Source: Trichinella spiralis (taxonomy: Eukaryota; Nematoda; Enoplea; Trichinellida; Trichinellidae). Taken from it: 64,000 nt of DNA. Location: positions 6,148,874-6,212,873 of the forward strand of contig CM012953.1 in assembly GCA_000181795.3 (NCBI GenBank), in the 5' to 3' direction. The translations under genes were made by a program, and so were the position numbers. Position 1 is the stretch's first letter, and every line of letters begins with the position of its first letter. Below are positions 49,361-62,700 of this stretch, one piece after another. A model generated the notes under the pieces. The model did not search any database. It was not told where the DNA came from and saw nothing but the letters and a program-made list of their open reading frames with translations.

Positions 49361-51478
49361 TAAATGGAATATTTGAACCAATGAAATGAAAAAATATTAC
49401 AGCTAATCACAAGGGAAAAGTTTGAATCAAAGAGTAGTTAGACAAAGAAAATCAGCAAGACAACGACATCACGGTCCAATAAAATAGCGCGGTAAACGAC
49501 CAATAAGAAAACGCGTTGCAAAGTGGGACCGAATTGGACCATCCCAGCTGCTGAAGGATGCAAAAGAAACTTCAACGAACTTTTCGAAAACACCGTGAAA
49601 TAGAAATGTGAATTTCATGAAAATAATTTCGTCTGTTTAAACAATTTTTTGGTTTCGGCCACCTCAGGCAACGGTCAATAAGAAAATGCCCAATAAGATA
49701 ACGCTATCAATGACCAGCAAAAAGACGCGATGAAAACAATGAAGCGGACCATCTTTATTTGCTTAAGTAATTAGATTTTGTAGAGTAGCGGCAGTTTGGT
49801 GTGATTTATTAGGGGATAGATAATGCAGAAAAACAGTTTTGTCAAGGAAATCAAAGCAACTGAGAAAATAGCATGTATCTAACCGAACGTGCGAAAAGTC
49901 TGAACTGTGACTTGTTGTTACATTGTTTATTCTTAATTTCACCTTTTTTTTCTTTGAAATGATCCTATCTAAATGCAACTTTTTTGTTTAAGTTAAAGCA
50001 ACCTGCATCTGCTGTTTTTATTTGATAATAGGAAAAAAGAGCTGCATTTTTTGGAATAATTTACAATCAGATGCATTGTAATTATCTACATTAGTTGTTT
50101 ATCCGTTTCTCAGTTTATCATTTATAAATTTTTCTAGTTTCTAGTTTCTTTTTTTTAAATTTACATAATAATTAAATGACATAAACTGAAGTTGTAATGA
50201 ATTCAAATTTTGTGGATCACAGCAACATTTCGTACTGCACCTACGTACAAGTTAATTGGTTGTTAAATATGTAAATGTAAATGTTGCAAGTATTACAGTA
50301 TTTGTTGTATTACCTGATTATCATACATTTTTCACAAAAGTCTTTTAATATTGCGTGAATTTTTTTGCACATTCAATTTATTTTTGAGCTTGATAAAATA
50401 ATAGTTGTCAAAGTATTTTATTACTTAAACTGTTCTATGTTAAGATAAATTTTTAATAAAATGAATGAAAAGATTAGAATTTAAGAGCAAAAAAATATTG
50501 TTCAATAAATCAGACGTACTTCAATGTACGTTAGTGTATTTAAATTTGAAAAAAAGATTGAAGCTCTCATTTACGTAAAAGTTGTTTGCACCTTCTTATT
50601 AATATTATATTAGAAATTTAATTTTGATGTTGATATGCAAGTGAGGAGTTATGCAATTTTGTGCATTCAAGTAAAGCGAAAAAATTATTGATTAAATGGA
50701 AAACATTTTAAAGGTATAATATATGACAGACAGATTTGAATTTCTTTGTATAATCTTGAATAAGGTAAAGTTTCACTCTTAGATGTGAAAAATTGGAATT
50801 GAAAATATTTCTTAAATATTGCTGCCAAAACAGTGTGTTGCATTAAATGTTGACTTCTTAGTGCTGAAGAATATTCTTTGTGTTGAATTATTGCAAGCTG
50901 TACTATGCGATAGCAAAATAAACAACATCGCCATCCTGATCGCATAATTCGTCTGTTTGCACTCAAACGGTGATTGTTCTTCGAAAGGTGACAGTCAGTG
51001 CCATGAATAGACACTGACAAGAGTATCTTGTATTAGCTAAATCCAGTCGGTAAATTTCAGTTCCATATCGCTGTATAATAAGTAAGCGAATTTTTAAATA
51101 AAATGATGCTTATGAGAATTTATTTCACTTATATATTTTTTTTGTCTCATATTTGATTTTGTTATTAAATGCGTTCAGCTGCACACATCTATGTACCATT
51201 TTTTTAATGGTCATGAAGCATTGCTGCCTTTTTTATGCTTGTTAATTAGTCGGTTTATTGACTACAGGATAATGTAAAACAATGAATTTGATGAATTTTT
51301 AAAGCTGTTTTAAATTATTTTTTTATTTACATAATGAACAGCTTGAAAAGCTGCATGTTCGAGCATGTTGCAAGCTGCTTTTCTTCGAATGATAATTTAC
51401 ATTTATATTTATACTTGATAATGATACATTTAAATATAATTATGCACAGTGAATGAATTGAATTTTCAGAAAAACAAA
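49361..51478. other. Intergenic DNA with foldback-family arms
   Basis: Holds two segments related to the foldback element at the left of the window (49470-49537 and 49671-49753). The rest is AT-rich. A TTTTCAG acceptor at 51463-51469 just before the innexin start suggests a non-coding upstream exon for that gene. Confidence 0.55.
49470..49537. repeat. Solo arm related to the foldback element at 151-418
   Basis: ACGGTCCAATAAAATAGCGC followed by a CCAATAAGAAAACGCG-like stretch and GTGGGACCGA matches the right arm at 355-418 with scattered changes. A second, weaker copy follows at 49671-49753. Confidence 0.65.
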
Positions 51479-53620
51479 ATGCTGCCATTTTTGGAAGTTG
51501 CTCTGCAAGCGTTGCATAAACAAAATCATGATGATTTTGTCGATAGGATGAATTATTATTATTCGACGTTGATATTGCTTTTCTTGGCAATTCTGGTCAG
51601 CGCTAAACAATACGTGGGTCAGCCGATTCAATGTTGGGTTCCAGCTCAATTTCGGGGCGGATGGGAGCAATATGCGGAAAATTATTGTTTTGTCCAAAAC
51701 ACTTATTTTTTGCCTTTTAGCAAAGATGTTCCAAGGTTTGGAGATTAGACTTTAATTGAAATATTAAAAACAAAAAAAAAATTTTTTCTTTTTACCATTT
51801 ATCAGGGAAACTGCTGAAAGAGAATACAGAAAAATTGGATACTATCAGTGGGTTCCAATTGTGTTGGCAATTCAAGCGTTGCTTTTTTATTTACCGAATA
51901 TGATCTGGAATTTTTGCAATTGGAAATCAGGTAAGCGATTTGCTGTGCAATTAAAATATACATTTAAATTTTCCAACTAGTAGATATTTAAAAAATTAAA
52001 ATTATTTATTTAATCAAGCTGTGGTTTTCACTGCTTCTAAAACAACTCTTCAGATCATCAATATCACATCTTTTTTGTACAGAAATTTAATTTTAAACTA
52101 TTCGACATAAACGAACTCGCTAAAAATGCTTTTTTTAATGCATGCTGATAATTAAAAATGCAATTATTATAAATAACTTTACAATGAAATACAAATTTAC
52201 AATGAGCACGCAATTCTATTGTTTACAATTAGCCATAAAAAGCAAATCAAGCAGTGTATTTGAAACTGAATTTGCAGAATGAAGAATTCTGTCAACAACT
52301 GATTATTGCAAAATTGAATTGAAATTATTATTCAAATAGAAGAATATGAAAATGAAGTGCAAATTGAAATTTCTTGTTACAATTGTCAATTAGTGCATAG
52401 ACGAGTTGAAATAAATTGCATTATAATGCGAAGAAAATTATTTGAATTAATTTTTTGCTATATGGATGTTGCATCAAAAATAATTTTGTTTTTCTTTTTT
52501 GCACAACTGTAAAGGTATATATGTGAAACCGATTCTGCAACTGGCCCGTGATGCAGCATTTATTGATATACAAAAACGAGAGACGTTTATTCAACTTCTG
52601 GGTCGATATTTGAAAAGGTGCATATCCCACCATGAAGAAATGCGACGACATCCGAGAAAATTGCTCTGCTTCAAAATGTGCCGCATTTCTGGCAGCTATC
52701 TGACATATTTGTATTTGTTCATCAAGTCGCTTTATGTAATTAACGTGATTCTTCAGTTCTATTTGATGAACCACTTTTTGGGCACCAATTACCAATTTTG
52801 GGGTTTGGAGATTTTGCTCGACATAGCCCGAGAGAGAGAATGGTCGGACAGTGGTCATTTTCCACGAGTTACATTGTAAGTAAATTGCATTCTTTTTTTG
52901 ATGTCGAGCAGAATTTTCAATATCCTTTTTAATGTTGACTTTTAATTATTGAAAAGGTTGTTTGATTTTAATTATAAAAACGATCTAGATGCGATTTCGA
53001 TGTTCGCACCATGGGCAACATACACACGCACACTGTTCAATGCGTGCTGATGATCAACATGTTCAACGAGAAAATTTACATATTTCTTTGGTTTTGGATG
53101 TTCATCTTGGCTATATGCACGGTGATGAATTTGATCTATTGGCTCATTGTGTCGTTCAAGATTTCCCAACAAGAAACAATGGTCGAAAATTATTTGTCGC
53201 TGACTGCTGAATTTGAAAATCAGCCAGTCGAACGCCGCCACGTGCAACGTTTTGTAAGGCACGTCTTGAAATCGGATGGGATCTTACTTTTGCGTTTCAT
53301 TGGCAGCCACGCTGGCGATATGATCATGACCGAACTCGTCTCACGTTTGTTCCAGTAAATTTTTTTTCTTTCATTTTAATTAATTAATTGTTAAAATATA
53401 TTCCAAGTAACGTTTTGTATTCTTTCCACTTTGAATGATGTGTTAATGTTTATGCAAATTCTATTGTACTGTTTAAAATTTTTTTAGAGATTTCCTTGAG
53501 GATAGAAAATCCATTTTGGGAGAAGGAAAATTTGAAATCGGCAGTTCCGGTCCAGAGAGAGAAGCGAAAAAATTGCCTGCTAATTGGAGTCGAGAAGGAA
53601 CTCTTTTGAGTGAACAGTGA
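51479..53620 (+). CDS. Innexin (gap-junction protein)
   Basis: Five exons, 51479-51735, 51806-51930, 52515-52875, 52989-53354 and 53488-53620, encode 413 residues, the normal length. Innexins form gap junctions between invertebrate cells. The family signature [19 protein letters not shown] is at the second membrane helix (about residues 97-115). Four transmembrane segments are visible ([14 protein letters not shown]; the YYQWV helix; [38 protein letters not shown]). The first extracellular loop has QCWVPAQF and NYCF cysteines; the second has [20 protein letters not shown]. The ATG was chosen directly after an acceptor-like site, giving the typical short cytoplasmic N-terminus. Which worm innexin it matches is not decided. 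Confidence 0.94.
51931..52514 (+). other. Innexin intron 2
   Basis: AT-rich 584-nt intron, GTAAGC donor and AAAG acceptor. No nested feature seen. Confidence 0.8.
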
Positions 53621-54015
53621 AATTAAATTTTTAGAACTGCCATTTAAATTTGGAAAATTAAACGATGTATTTATTCATTTAACATTTATTTATTTTTATT
53701 CATTACAAAAATATTCCATTTTAATCAATCTATCGAGAAAAATGACAACTTAATTATTATTCGACTTTATAAATATGTATTTGTATGATTATTTTTAGAT
53801 AAATTTTAATTATGAAAGCACTGAATTTCAATTCACTATAAACAACATTTGTGACCAAAAAAAGATGTTTGTTATGTTGCAAAGGAAAACAAGAATCTTC
53901 CATAACAAAACATATATTCTGCTTGCACAGTAAAAAATTGTTAGAATTGATGCGTTTTATAATTTAGCCTAAAATTCACACGTGCAACTCATCAGTTTTT
54001 CAAAAACTACATTTT
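53621..54015. other. Gap between convergent innexin and PH-like genes
   Basis: About 395 bp of AT-rich DNA serving as 3' flanks for both genes. Nothing else was seen. Confidence 0.65.
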
Positions 54016-54981
54016 TCAATATTCCATCGTAGCATTGTTCACATTAATTTTTCCATTCAAAAGTTCCATTTCAATGTTAATAGTGAGTATTAAGTTGTTC
54101 TTATTCTTTCTCAACTTTGTTGCAAGGTAGTCTGCTTCAGCATCTTTGTCAACTGCTTTTATTTTAATGTTGGTGTGAATGTTATGAAATTTTAATTTAT
54201 CCGAATTTGGAACAGATTTGATGATAAAATTTGTATCGGCTGCCATGTTGCTTTTGTTCCACATGCGATAAGGCTTTTCATTTATTGGCAGTGGAACTTT
54301 ATTTTCATTTTTGCATTCTTTTTCTACAGTATTCACTTGCTGAAAATTAATTTGTACCAAAGCAATGCAAATGAATTAATATTTGCTATTTGTTCAATGA
54401 AAATTTTCTGTTTTACCTTATCTTCTTGAAAGTAATTTTTCCAAAAATTCATTTGCGATTCATTCACCAAATTAATCAAAAAGTGTTTCTTGAAAAATAA
54501 TTTGAATCAAAATTTATAAACAAATTAACATAATGGACATTGTCTTACTTTGTTGTACTTGAATTCTAATATATATTTTTTCGAAAATACGTCACGACTC
54601 AGCATTATTCTCTTCTTTTCAACGATTTTGAATTGTACATTTTTCATATCCTCCAAGTAAAACGACTCTATTATTTCTGAATTCTGAAAAAGTATTTATG
54701 CAGATTTTATCACAGATAAAAGATCCATGAACGTACATCATTTTTGTAAAAAATCATATAGTTTTCATTTTTGGCAGCCCGACGGTAATGCCAATAACGA
54801 GGTATCCATTTCTGTTCGCATTTGTACAAAATTTCTCCAAGATAAATGTAACTGCACTTCTACATTAATAAATAATAACAATTATAAAATCTCAATATTT
54901 TCCAATAATTATTACCGACATTATTTTCATTACATCATTAAGAAATGTAGCCAAATTTGACTCTCGGTTGTCAAAGTCCAT
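54016..54981 (-). CDS. Small PH-domain-like protein of unknown function
   Basis: Five minus-strand exons, 54981-54916, 54859-54737, 54683-54549, 54488-54417 and 54339-54016, all junctions phase 0, give 239 residues. After a 22-residue N-terminus comes a pattern like a pleckstrin-homology fold: a strand (YLGEILYK), WIPRYWHYRR (compare the W-x-x-R-Y/W of PH strands), MIFYKND, ESFYLEDM, KKYILEFKYNKKHFLI and a final helix ESQMNFWKNYFQ with the conserved Trp. This best recalls Gab/DOS-type PH domains. The last exon (about 107 residues) is hydrophilic, Asn/Lys-rich and has no recognised domain. No signal peptide or membrane helix. I do not recognise an orthologue. The clean all-phase-0 structure argues that it is a real gene. 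Confidence 0.7.
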
Positions 54982-56413
54982 TTTCAGTTGACAAGTTTGC
55001 AAAGTATTGAATTCGTATTAAATGTGAAAAAGTAATAAATATTTTTAACTACTTTCAATGCTGCGTTTCAATTGTCAAAGCAAAATCAAAGCTGACACGG
55101 AATAAACTGTTGTAAACTTGTATTTGAGCATAAAGTGAGTCGATTGCAGAAAAACTTTAAAATTTCTAGAAATTTAAGTTTTGAACTGTACTTTAAATAA
55201 TAATCCGAAACATAGTAACTTTAAAATATTCATAAAAGAATTTCAGCTGAAGCATAGTATATAAATTAAACTATTTATAAATATAAATAAGTAAATTAAA
55301 AAATATATATGAAAATGGTAAATTTAATATTTTTTGTATTTCTGCCGATATTCACTTTTAAAATTTTCCGCTTTCTTTTTAGGCCAATTGTATTTTAATA
55401 CCATCAAATTAATTATTAATGATAATTATTAAAGAATGCATTGCTAACTAATTTCAATTCTTTTTATGCAATGTGCACCAGTTTGCAATTTGTCTTAGAT
55501 AGCTTTAATGTTATGTGCATATCAATTTATATTTATCTATATAGTATGTGTGACAGGCGGCTAACTTGAAAGCTTTGATATAGTGATATATGATTCTGTG
55601 CACATCTGTTTCTAGCTATGGCCTACTTGAAGATGACAAATCCATTAATCATAGTACGCTTTGCTGCACAGTATTTATAATAGCTAAATTCACATAAACA
55701 AAAGCTTCAAAAATAAAATGTAATAGCTTATTTAATTTCTGCTAAATGTTAATTTCTTTAGGTTACCGTAAAGTTAAATTAATAAGCAATCATTTTAATG
55801 CGTTTCAAAATGAGTTTGTCAGATGTTTTTATAGAAATTTAAATTTTTCTACCTTGCCGATGGGCACCACACGATTTTGGCAAAATGTGTGCTTGAAACT
55901 TGTTCAGAAAAATTTACTTAGCAAAGCTGATTGTTTGTTTTGATGATTTAATAAGAATTGAACAATTTTTTTATTTTTGAAAAAAATCACAATAAATTAG
56001 CCATATTTTTTACCGTCAAGATAGAAAAGATTTTATGTTCCAATGCAATAAATTAAATAAATTTACATTTAATCACCGTTAAATCTCATATTGACGTTTA
56101 CAAAAAGAAATTATTTATTCAAAAAAAATATGCATTCATCAGCATGGTCAGTTAATAATGAAAAAATTTTCTGCTATCAGTGTAGATTGCTTTTCTCAAA
56201 GAAAAACAGTACGACTGCAGAAAAGCAAAGTTGACTCTTAGTGGGGGAGAGTTGTTGGACTGGATTTTTCATACCCGCAAAATGCACTGCAACTGGTGAA
56301 TTTTATTTGCTTAACCTCGTATAGCTTGTGCGTTTTTCTCCAGCTCAGCACACGAGAAGCAACGCAAAACTGGGCTTTGCCACCGTGTCTCTCAAGCTAA
56401 CCAACGGGCAGAA
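54982..56413. other. Intergenic region between divergent PH-like and UGT genes
   Basis: AT-rich; likely holds both promoters. The 65-codon ORF at 55746 has no family motif or splice context. A slightly GC-richer block at 56210-56400 precedes the UGT start. Confidence 0.55.
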
Positions 56414-58524
56414 ATGTTCACCTTCAATCATACATTCAAAGCGGACACTGTCTGGATATTAATATTAAACGCTTTATTAATTTATTTTGTTCAAAGTTTA
56501 AAAATTGTCATATTTACTCCTGATTCGCCGAATGCCGGTCGAGAAGCGTTGAACAAGCTTGCACAAGAGTTGGCATTTCGAAATCACGACGTGTTCACAT
56601 TTCGAACTCTGCTTCTTCCCGAGCAGCCATATTTGGTTGTTCAAAGACCGCACAAAGTTACTGAATTCAAATTGCAAATTGACTTGCCACCTGAATGGAT
56701 TTTTCATCTTCGAGCTTTTGGAAATGCATCAATTTGGACCACCGAATACGGGGATCAGAAATATCTGCACTCGCTTTGGAAAGCGCAAGTCGAAGCTTGT
56801 TCAACGACATTGAACAGTGATTTTTTGGATCGTCTCCGACAAATCACACCGGATGTGTGCATTATTCCTTCTGGTAGGCAGTTTAAACATTTTCCTAAGC
56901 AAATTTACACTTCAAATGCTTGATTATGCAACTTTCAGACGACCCCTGTGCACTTGGTATTGTGCACGCTTTGAAACTCCCATTCATCTATTACGATTCA
57001 GATGGGCTTCAGGATGAAACGGTAATTATTAGCATTTGTGCTTTGCAAATGCTTTACAGATTTTTTTTCAGATTCTCTCCGTCCGACCTCAGTTATTTCT
57101 CCAAGGACTGCCTCCTTCTTCACGTTCCACTTTGCCCGGACGAATGTCATTATTTCAAACAATATTAAATTTATTTTTATTCTCTTCTGCTCACATTCGT
57201 GACACTTACATTCCTCTGCTCCACTGCTGTCTTGCTTCGGAAAAATTCAAACTGCTCGAATGGCCAATTTTGCAACTTTTCAAAAATAACTCTCAACTTG
57301 GTGTAGAATTTGCCCAACTGTGGTCGATGAAGCAAATACGTGCCGAAGCTTTAGCCGTGTTCGTCAACACGGATTGGCTGCTCGAAGATGCGCATGGACT
57401 TTATCCTCCAAAAATCATTCCCATCGGCGGCTTTCACATGGATCTTCCAAGACCACTTTTCAGAGTAAACTATTGAATAATTTTTTTTCTTCTTAAAAGT
57501 TTACATGTTTAACGAACAAGCTTTGAAGCCGTACAACGAAAGCATAGACAAAGCTAGCGACGGTGTAATTGTGGTGTCGTTTGGCAATCGAGTCAATTCT
57601 TCAGCCATGCCTTTGTCTGTTGCCAGAATCTTTTTGCAAACATTTCAAAAGCTTCCTGGATGTCGAATATTTTGGCGCATTGATAGTTCGACAATAGATG
57701 GAATTTCACCAGAACAAGTTCCAAGCAATGTCAACTTGACTCAATATCTTCCACAAGTCGATCTCTTAGGTATTGCAATTTTCATGTTCATGTTGCACTG
57801 ATGAAATGGTGATGCAAAAAGCAATAAAAAACATTTACCTCGAAACAGGAGCGAGAAAAACTCGTATGCTAATTTCACACGGCGGTGCACAGTCGATCAT
57901 GGAAGCTGTACACGCTGGCGTGCCTGTGCTGGGGATTCCACTGATCAGTCCAACATATCAAACGCTGAGAAAGTTGGAAGCTCGAGGAATGGCTCTAATA
58001 TTGGATAAATCCAATCTCACTGCTCAGAATTTGCTAGCGGCAATTCTAGCTGTGCTTCGTAACAAAAAGTGAAACTGCAAGAATCTTTTTTTTTTATTTA
58101 TTAAAATTTAAGAGAAGAATTTTTCAGATACACGCTCGCAGCCAAGCAAATTTCGAAAATGTTCAAAGATCGTCCCATCAGTCCAATTGATAACACAATA
58201 CATTGGGTTGAATTTGTCGGCCGTTACAAAAGAGGATCATTTTTCACTTATGAAAAAGACATACTGTTTAGCATAACTTCGCTGACTCATGCAATGTTTT
58301 TTTCTGTCGTTCTTGCTGCGTTCAGTTTGGCTTATTATTACTGGATGTTTGGTAGAAAGCACTGTACCACTGATACTGAAGATTCCAATTCCAAAGCGGC
58401 AAGCACAGATTCTGAAATTGATTCTTCAGAACGAAAAGATATTTCAGATGAAACGATTCCTGAACGTCGTGAAACTCGTTCAACAAGTAAAAAAGTGAAT
58501 TCATTATCAAGCGTTGCAAAATAG
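56414..58524 (+). CDS. UDP-glucuronosyl/glucosyltransferase (UGT)
   Basis: Six exons, 56414-56873, 56939-57021, 57072-57464, 57529-57769, 57849-58068 and 58128-58524, encode 597 residues. The enzyme transfers a sugar from UDP-sugar to small lipophilic acceptors in the ER lumen. A signal/membrane segment lies near residues 13-27. The donor-binding half shows GVIVVSFGNRV, YLPQVDLLG and LISHGGAQSIMEAVHAGVPV, the UGT signature with the conserved HGG and the GVP. A single C-terminal transmembrane helix (HAMFFSVVLAAFSLAYYYWM) is followed by an unusually long, acidic, Ser-rich cytoplasmic tail of about 60 residues, longer than the usual short KxKxx tail. The acceptor of exon 4 (GAAG before 57529) was chosen because an upstream AG gives the wrong phase and a 35-nt intron. 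Confidence 0.93.
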
Positions 58525-59724
58525 ACTTTGTTGAGGATGGATTTTTTTAAAGAATATGAACATATCTTTAGCGCAATTGTTTGAATAAATTGAATATATC
58601 AGAAATTAAATATTCTTTATTTTTAGAAGTTTCGACAAATTTAAGAAAATAAACTGAACAGACTTGGTGGAAATATGCAAATGCAATGCAATTTGTGCAA
58701 AAATGCATCTCATTCAAAAGTACATGGGATATTTTTGAAAATATTCATTTTGATGCTTATTTAATTTGAAAAGTGCAATGAAAAACAATGCACAGTTCGC
58801 TTCATGTTTATAAGGTTTTACGAATCCACTGCCGCTATCTTAATAAGTAGCATGAATCGTTTTCTGTGATACTGTTTAAGCCTACAAATACCGAACTATA
58901 ACAAAAGGTAACTAGGGCATCTGTTGGCTTTGCTGCTTGTTGACCTCTGCAAAGGTCACATGCATTTTTTTATACTTTTTATGGTCAAGTACAAAATTCA
59001 GTTTGCTGTAAGGTATGTTTCAAAATTAAAATATCATTTTCACTATTCCATTATAAAATATGCATTTCTATGTGCTCACACTTTTGCATCAGATGCAGCT
59101 TTGGCATAATTTTGATGAAAGTTGATATAACATAAAGAAATATCCGAGCATGAATTAAATTTATGAAAATATGAAAAGTATAATTTTTTCAATTGAGAAA
59201 TATTTCTGTCTATTACAAGAATATAATACAGCTATTATTGTTTGTTGAATAAATCAAGTACAGCCGAATTAAAAATAAAAAACAAACAAACATATGGCAC
59301 AAGTGTTTTAATAATTCAGATTCAGAATTAACGTTTAGTAAAAAACAGAAGCTTCATCAGCTTTTGTTTTTTATTTCAAAGCATTTTGACTGATAATGAT
59401 GCAGCTTTTTTGCAATAAATAAGTCAGATGATACAATTTATCAGAATTATGACTTGTGAATTCCAATTATACTTATGAGATGGAATAAATTGCAAAAGGA
59501 TGCTTGAAATAAAGATTTACTGTACACAAGTGTTACCTTTTTTTCTTTTATAAATTATATATCATCAATTGCGCATCCATTTTACACTTGATTTTCTATT
59601 TACTGTAGTTTTTGAATAACAGTCATCTGTCATCGTGCATTAGAAGTGCCGACGTGTGATTTGTCAATATTTGAATGGCCATTTGCTTAATACAGAGGTG
59701 TTGTTTGTAAATTTGCCCAAAAGA
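58525..59724. other. Intergenic region
   Basis: 3' flank of the UGT (AATAAA near 58585) and 5' flank of Van Gogh. AT-rich; no gene recognised. Confidence 0.6.
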
Positions 59725-62700
59725 ATGTCCTTTGCTGATGAAGTGTCGTCTGTTCATTCGGAACGTTCCGGCCAGTCGTTTCAACGCGATCCGTACCAGA
59801 GTCGAAATTGCCAGCAAAGACGCAAGCAGATGAACCGTAAAGTGATGAGCGGTCGTGGTGCATGTCATGGCACACCAAACTCATTGCTCGGCCCGGATAA
59901 AGTAAGCTGCATCTCAGTTCAATTTCTCGGAGATTGTTCAGTTTTCTTTGCTCCCAATGTGGCCGATTTGGGATGATTTTCCAACGACCATGCATTAATT
60001 CAAGCTATAAATCCCAGTCCAATTTCCGCATATCAATAAAATGCTTTGAAGAGAATTATTTATAAGTTGATCGTTCCGCCAAACAGTTGCAGAAGCATGC
60101 AAGCAACTAGCTCTGATCAACTGTTGGATCGATTTGTGATGCATTCTTGATTTGACCTGAAATCTCTGCAGTATATTGTTTTCTCCTCTGTGGATTGAGT
60201 TCTTTTCAAATAGCTCGCTCGTCGGTTGATTTCGTCCAAGTGAGAAATATCCATCCCATTTTTAAGAGATTTATATTTCAAACTCTAAAATTCTATTCAA
60301 TTGAAGACTGTCATCTTGTTACTATGTACTGTTTTCATTTTATCTCACTACTAAGTAGGTTGTTCAAATTTCTTATTTAAAAGTTTCCACTTTTCACGAT
60401 AGTAATTTTTTATTGACTTTTTGTATTATTAATATAACGCTGGTTTTTGAAAAGTTTAATAATCATAAAAGCATGTTGCAAAGTTTTCAAACAGGAAATA
60501 GAACACTGCCAGCAACATCTGGCACTTGTGAATAGAAAATATTTTAAGCTAGAAAGTGAAACTGACGTTGACATTATTTTTTGTCACAAGTTGAAATGCA
60601 AAGCGGATGTGTGCTTTTTGGACGGATGGCTTTTATCAAATTTTCCAAGCAGAACATTTCAAACGTTCGACCAGATGTTGCAATTGCAGTAAATGCAAAT
60701 AACTGATAAACAACAGCGTCCATTGTTGCAATATTTTTTTGGCAGTTGGCATTTTCTTGTTTACTGCTTGCATTCGTAGTTTGAACCTTCCAAGAGAGAG
60801 CTTATCGAAATGTGTGTAATAATAAGTTTTGCTTTTTGTAGCTTTTTTTTTTTTGAAATTATTCCATCGAATGCTGCGAAATTGAATTTCATTAACGACG
60901 ACGTGTTTCATTCGTGAGAGAATCAACCTTTTGTATTTTTTTTTATTAATTGGACAATTTTATTACACATTTTGAACGTTTCAGCAGGAAGTTACTGTTT
61001 TTTTCATTTAGAAATTTTTTTTGTGATTTTCAATATTTTTATTTTTTGAAGAATAATGTGTTGAATGAAATGTAATTGTTTTTTCTTTTTTCAAATGTGC
61101 AATGAAAATGAGTTTCAGTTAAAATTGGGAAATTTTAATTTTCGTTCTCTGTTGCTTGCTTGCTTGCTTTGTTGCTCTTCTGTTGACTGAATAGGAGGAG
61201 TGATAAATTGATAGCAGGTGCGAGAAAGATAATTTCATTTCAATGCAATCATTTCTGAAAATAGTCGCATTCAGTGCTTTGTTCTTTTTGAAAGATTAGT
61301 TTTATAAAATCGATTTTCCGAAGACAATTCCTTACGTATAAATTGCTGCGAAAGTGAAGTATTGAATTGCATTGAATTTTTTCTTTTTAAAAAATAAACT
61401 CTTTGTTGTTGTCTATTTAAAATAATTGAGCGCTTTATTTTTTTTAAAGAACTGTATTAATGTGAGGACGGAAATAGCAGCTTGTCGCATTTATTGTACG
61501 TATGATGTCGCGTAAGAAATGAAAAAGGTGTTTGAGATTTTCATACGCGCACGTTGGAAATTTAATAATTTCAAGTATGTATTAATGTGGCAGCCGTTTC
61601 ATTTTTCGCTTTTCTGATTGTTTGAGCTATGGGGAAATGTTTATTTCATGTTTTGTTAAATGGAAGGCATATGGATTTCAGTTTTGCATTTTTTTTGTAG
61701 AAATATCAAACAGCATCTTATTACTGAAGTGAGGTCTTCGTTTCATTCATTCAGTTTATTATTTTTTTCAAATATTATACGACAGTGTTTCTTAAACTTC
61801 AACTTGTCTCTCTCTGTGTCTTATTATGTGAAAGCAGAGAAAGCGGATGAAACAGTTTTCATCAAAATATGGTGGTCGATTCAAGTTGATGTGAATTTGT
61901 TTTTTTCCTTTTTTGAATATCAACAAGGGAAAAGGTGTTGAACTGTTGAAAATTATGTTCAAGTTGTATTAGTATTTATTGATGGTCAAGTACAAAAGAT
62001 TTTGCAAACTGTAAAAAGAAAGAAATATAGAAGCGAGACGGTGTTTGTGAATCATTTTTGATGAAAGCGTAAATTTTCATCAGTAGCGCACAGAGCAGAA
62101 AATTCTGTCGGCATATTTCAAGAAAATTAATTGAAATAGATGAAATTGTTCGGCAGTGCATTTTGTTGATAGCTTTATGTTAGCTGCAGGTTTGTTGCAT
62201 TTCCGATTGTTTTTTGATTGTTTGATTGATTGATCGATTCGTTGTGTTCGGGTACAGAGAAATTGAAATCAAAGAGGCTGAGGAACAAAAAGCAACACCG
62301 ATCGAGCACATCTTGTTGACCAGGTGTGCAGGCAAATTGTCTTGCCCTTGGTCGGTCGGCTTGCTTGGACATTTGGTTTATTGTTGGGGACTGGTTTCGG
62401 TTGGTTTTTGAAAATACATACATATATGTATATATTATTTATTGATTTCCCATAAAATGCTTTCAGCTTTTCCCGCTTTGCTTGCAGTGCAGTGATGTTC
62501 AGTGTGCGGTTTGAAATTTACCACCAAAAACAACGCACGCACGCTGCCAATGCACCACAACTTTCATTAATTTATTAATAATTTAGTGCGTGATCGCGAT
62601 GGATGTCGAAGATGATGGTCCAGAAGAAAATTGGGCTGAGAATACGACTTGCTTGACTGGAAATACCAGCGAGAGGTCGTTTTCTTATGACGACCTGCGC

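Noticed and set aside
55746-55943. 65-codon ORF between the PH-like gene and the UGT
   Set aside because: AT-rich chance ORF without splice signals or motif.
57465-57528. Apparent frameshift between UGT exons 3 and 4
   Set aside because: The first AG (57499) gives a phase clash and a 35-nt intron. The AG ending at 57528 gives a 64-nt intron and restores both the frame and the family alignment, so no break is needed.
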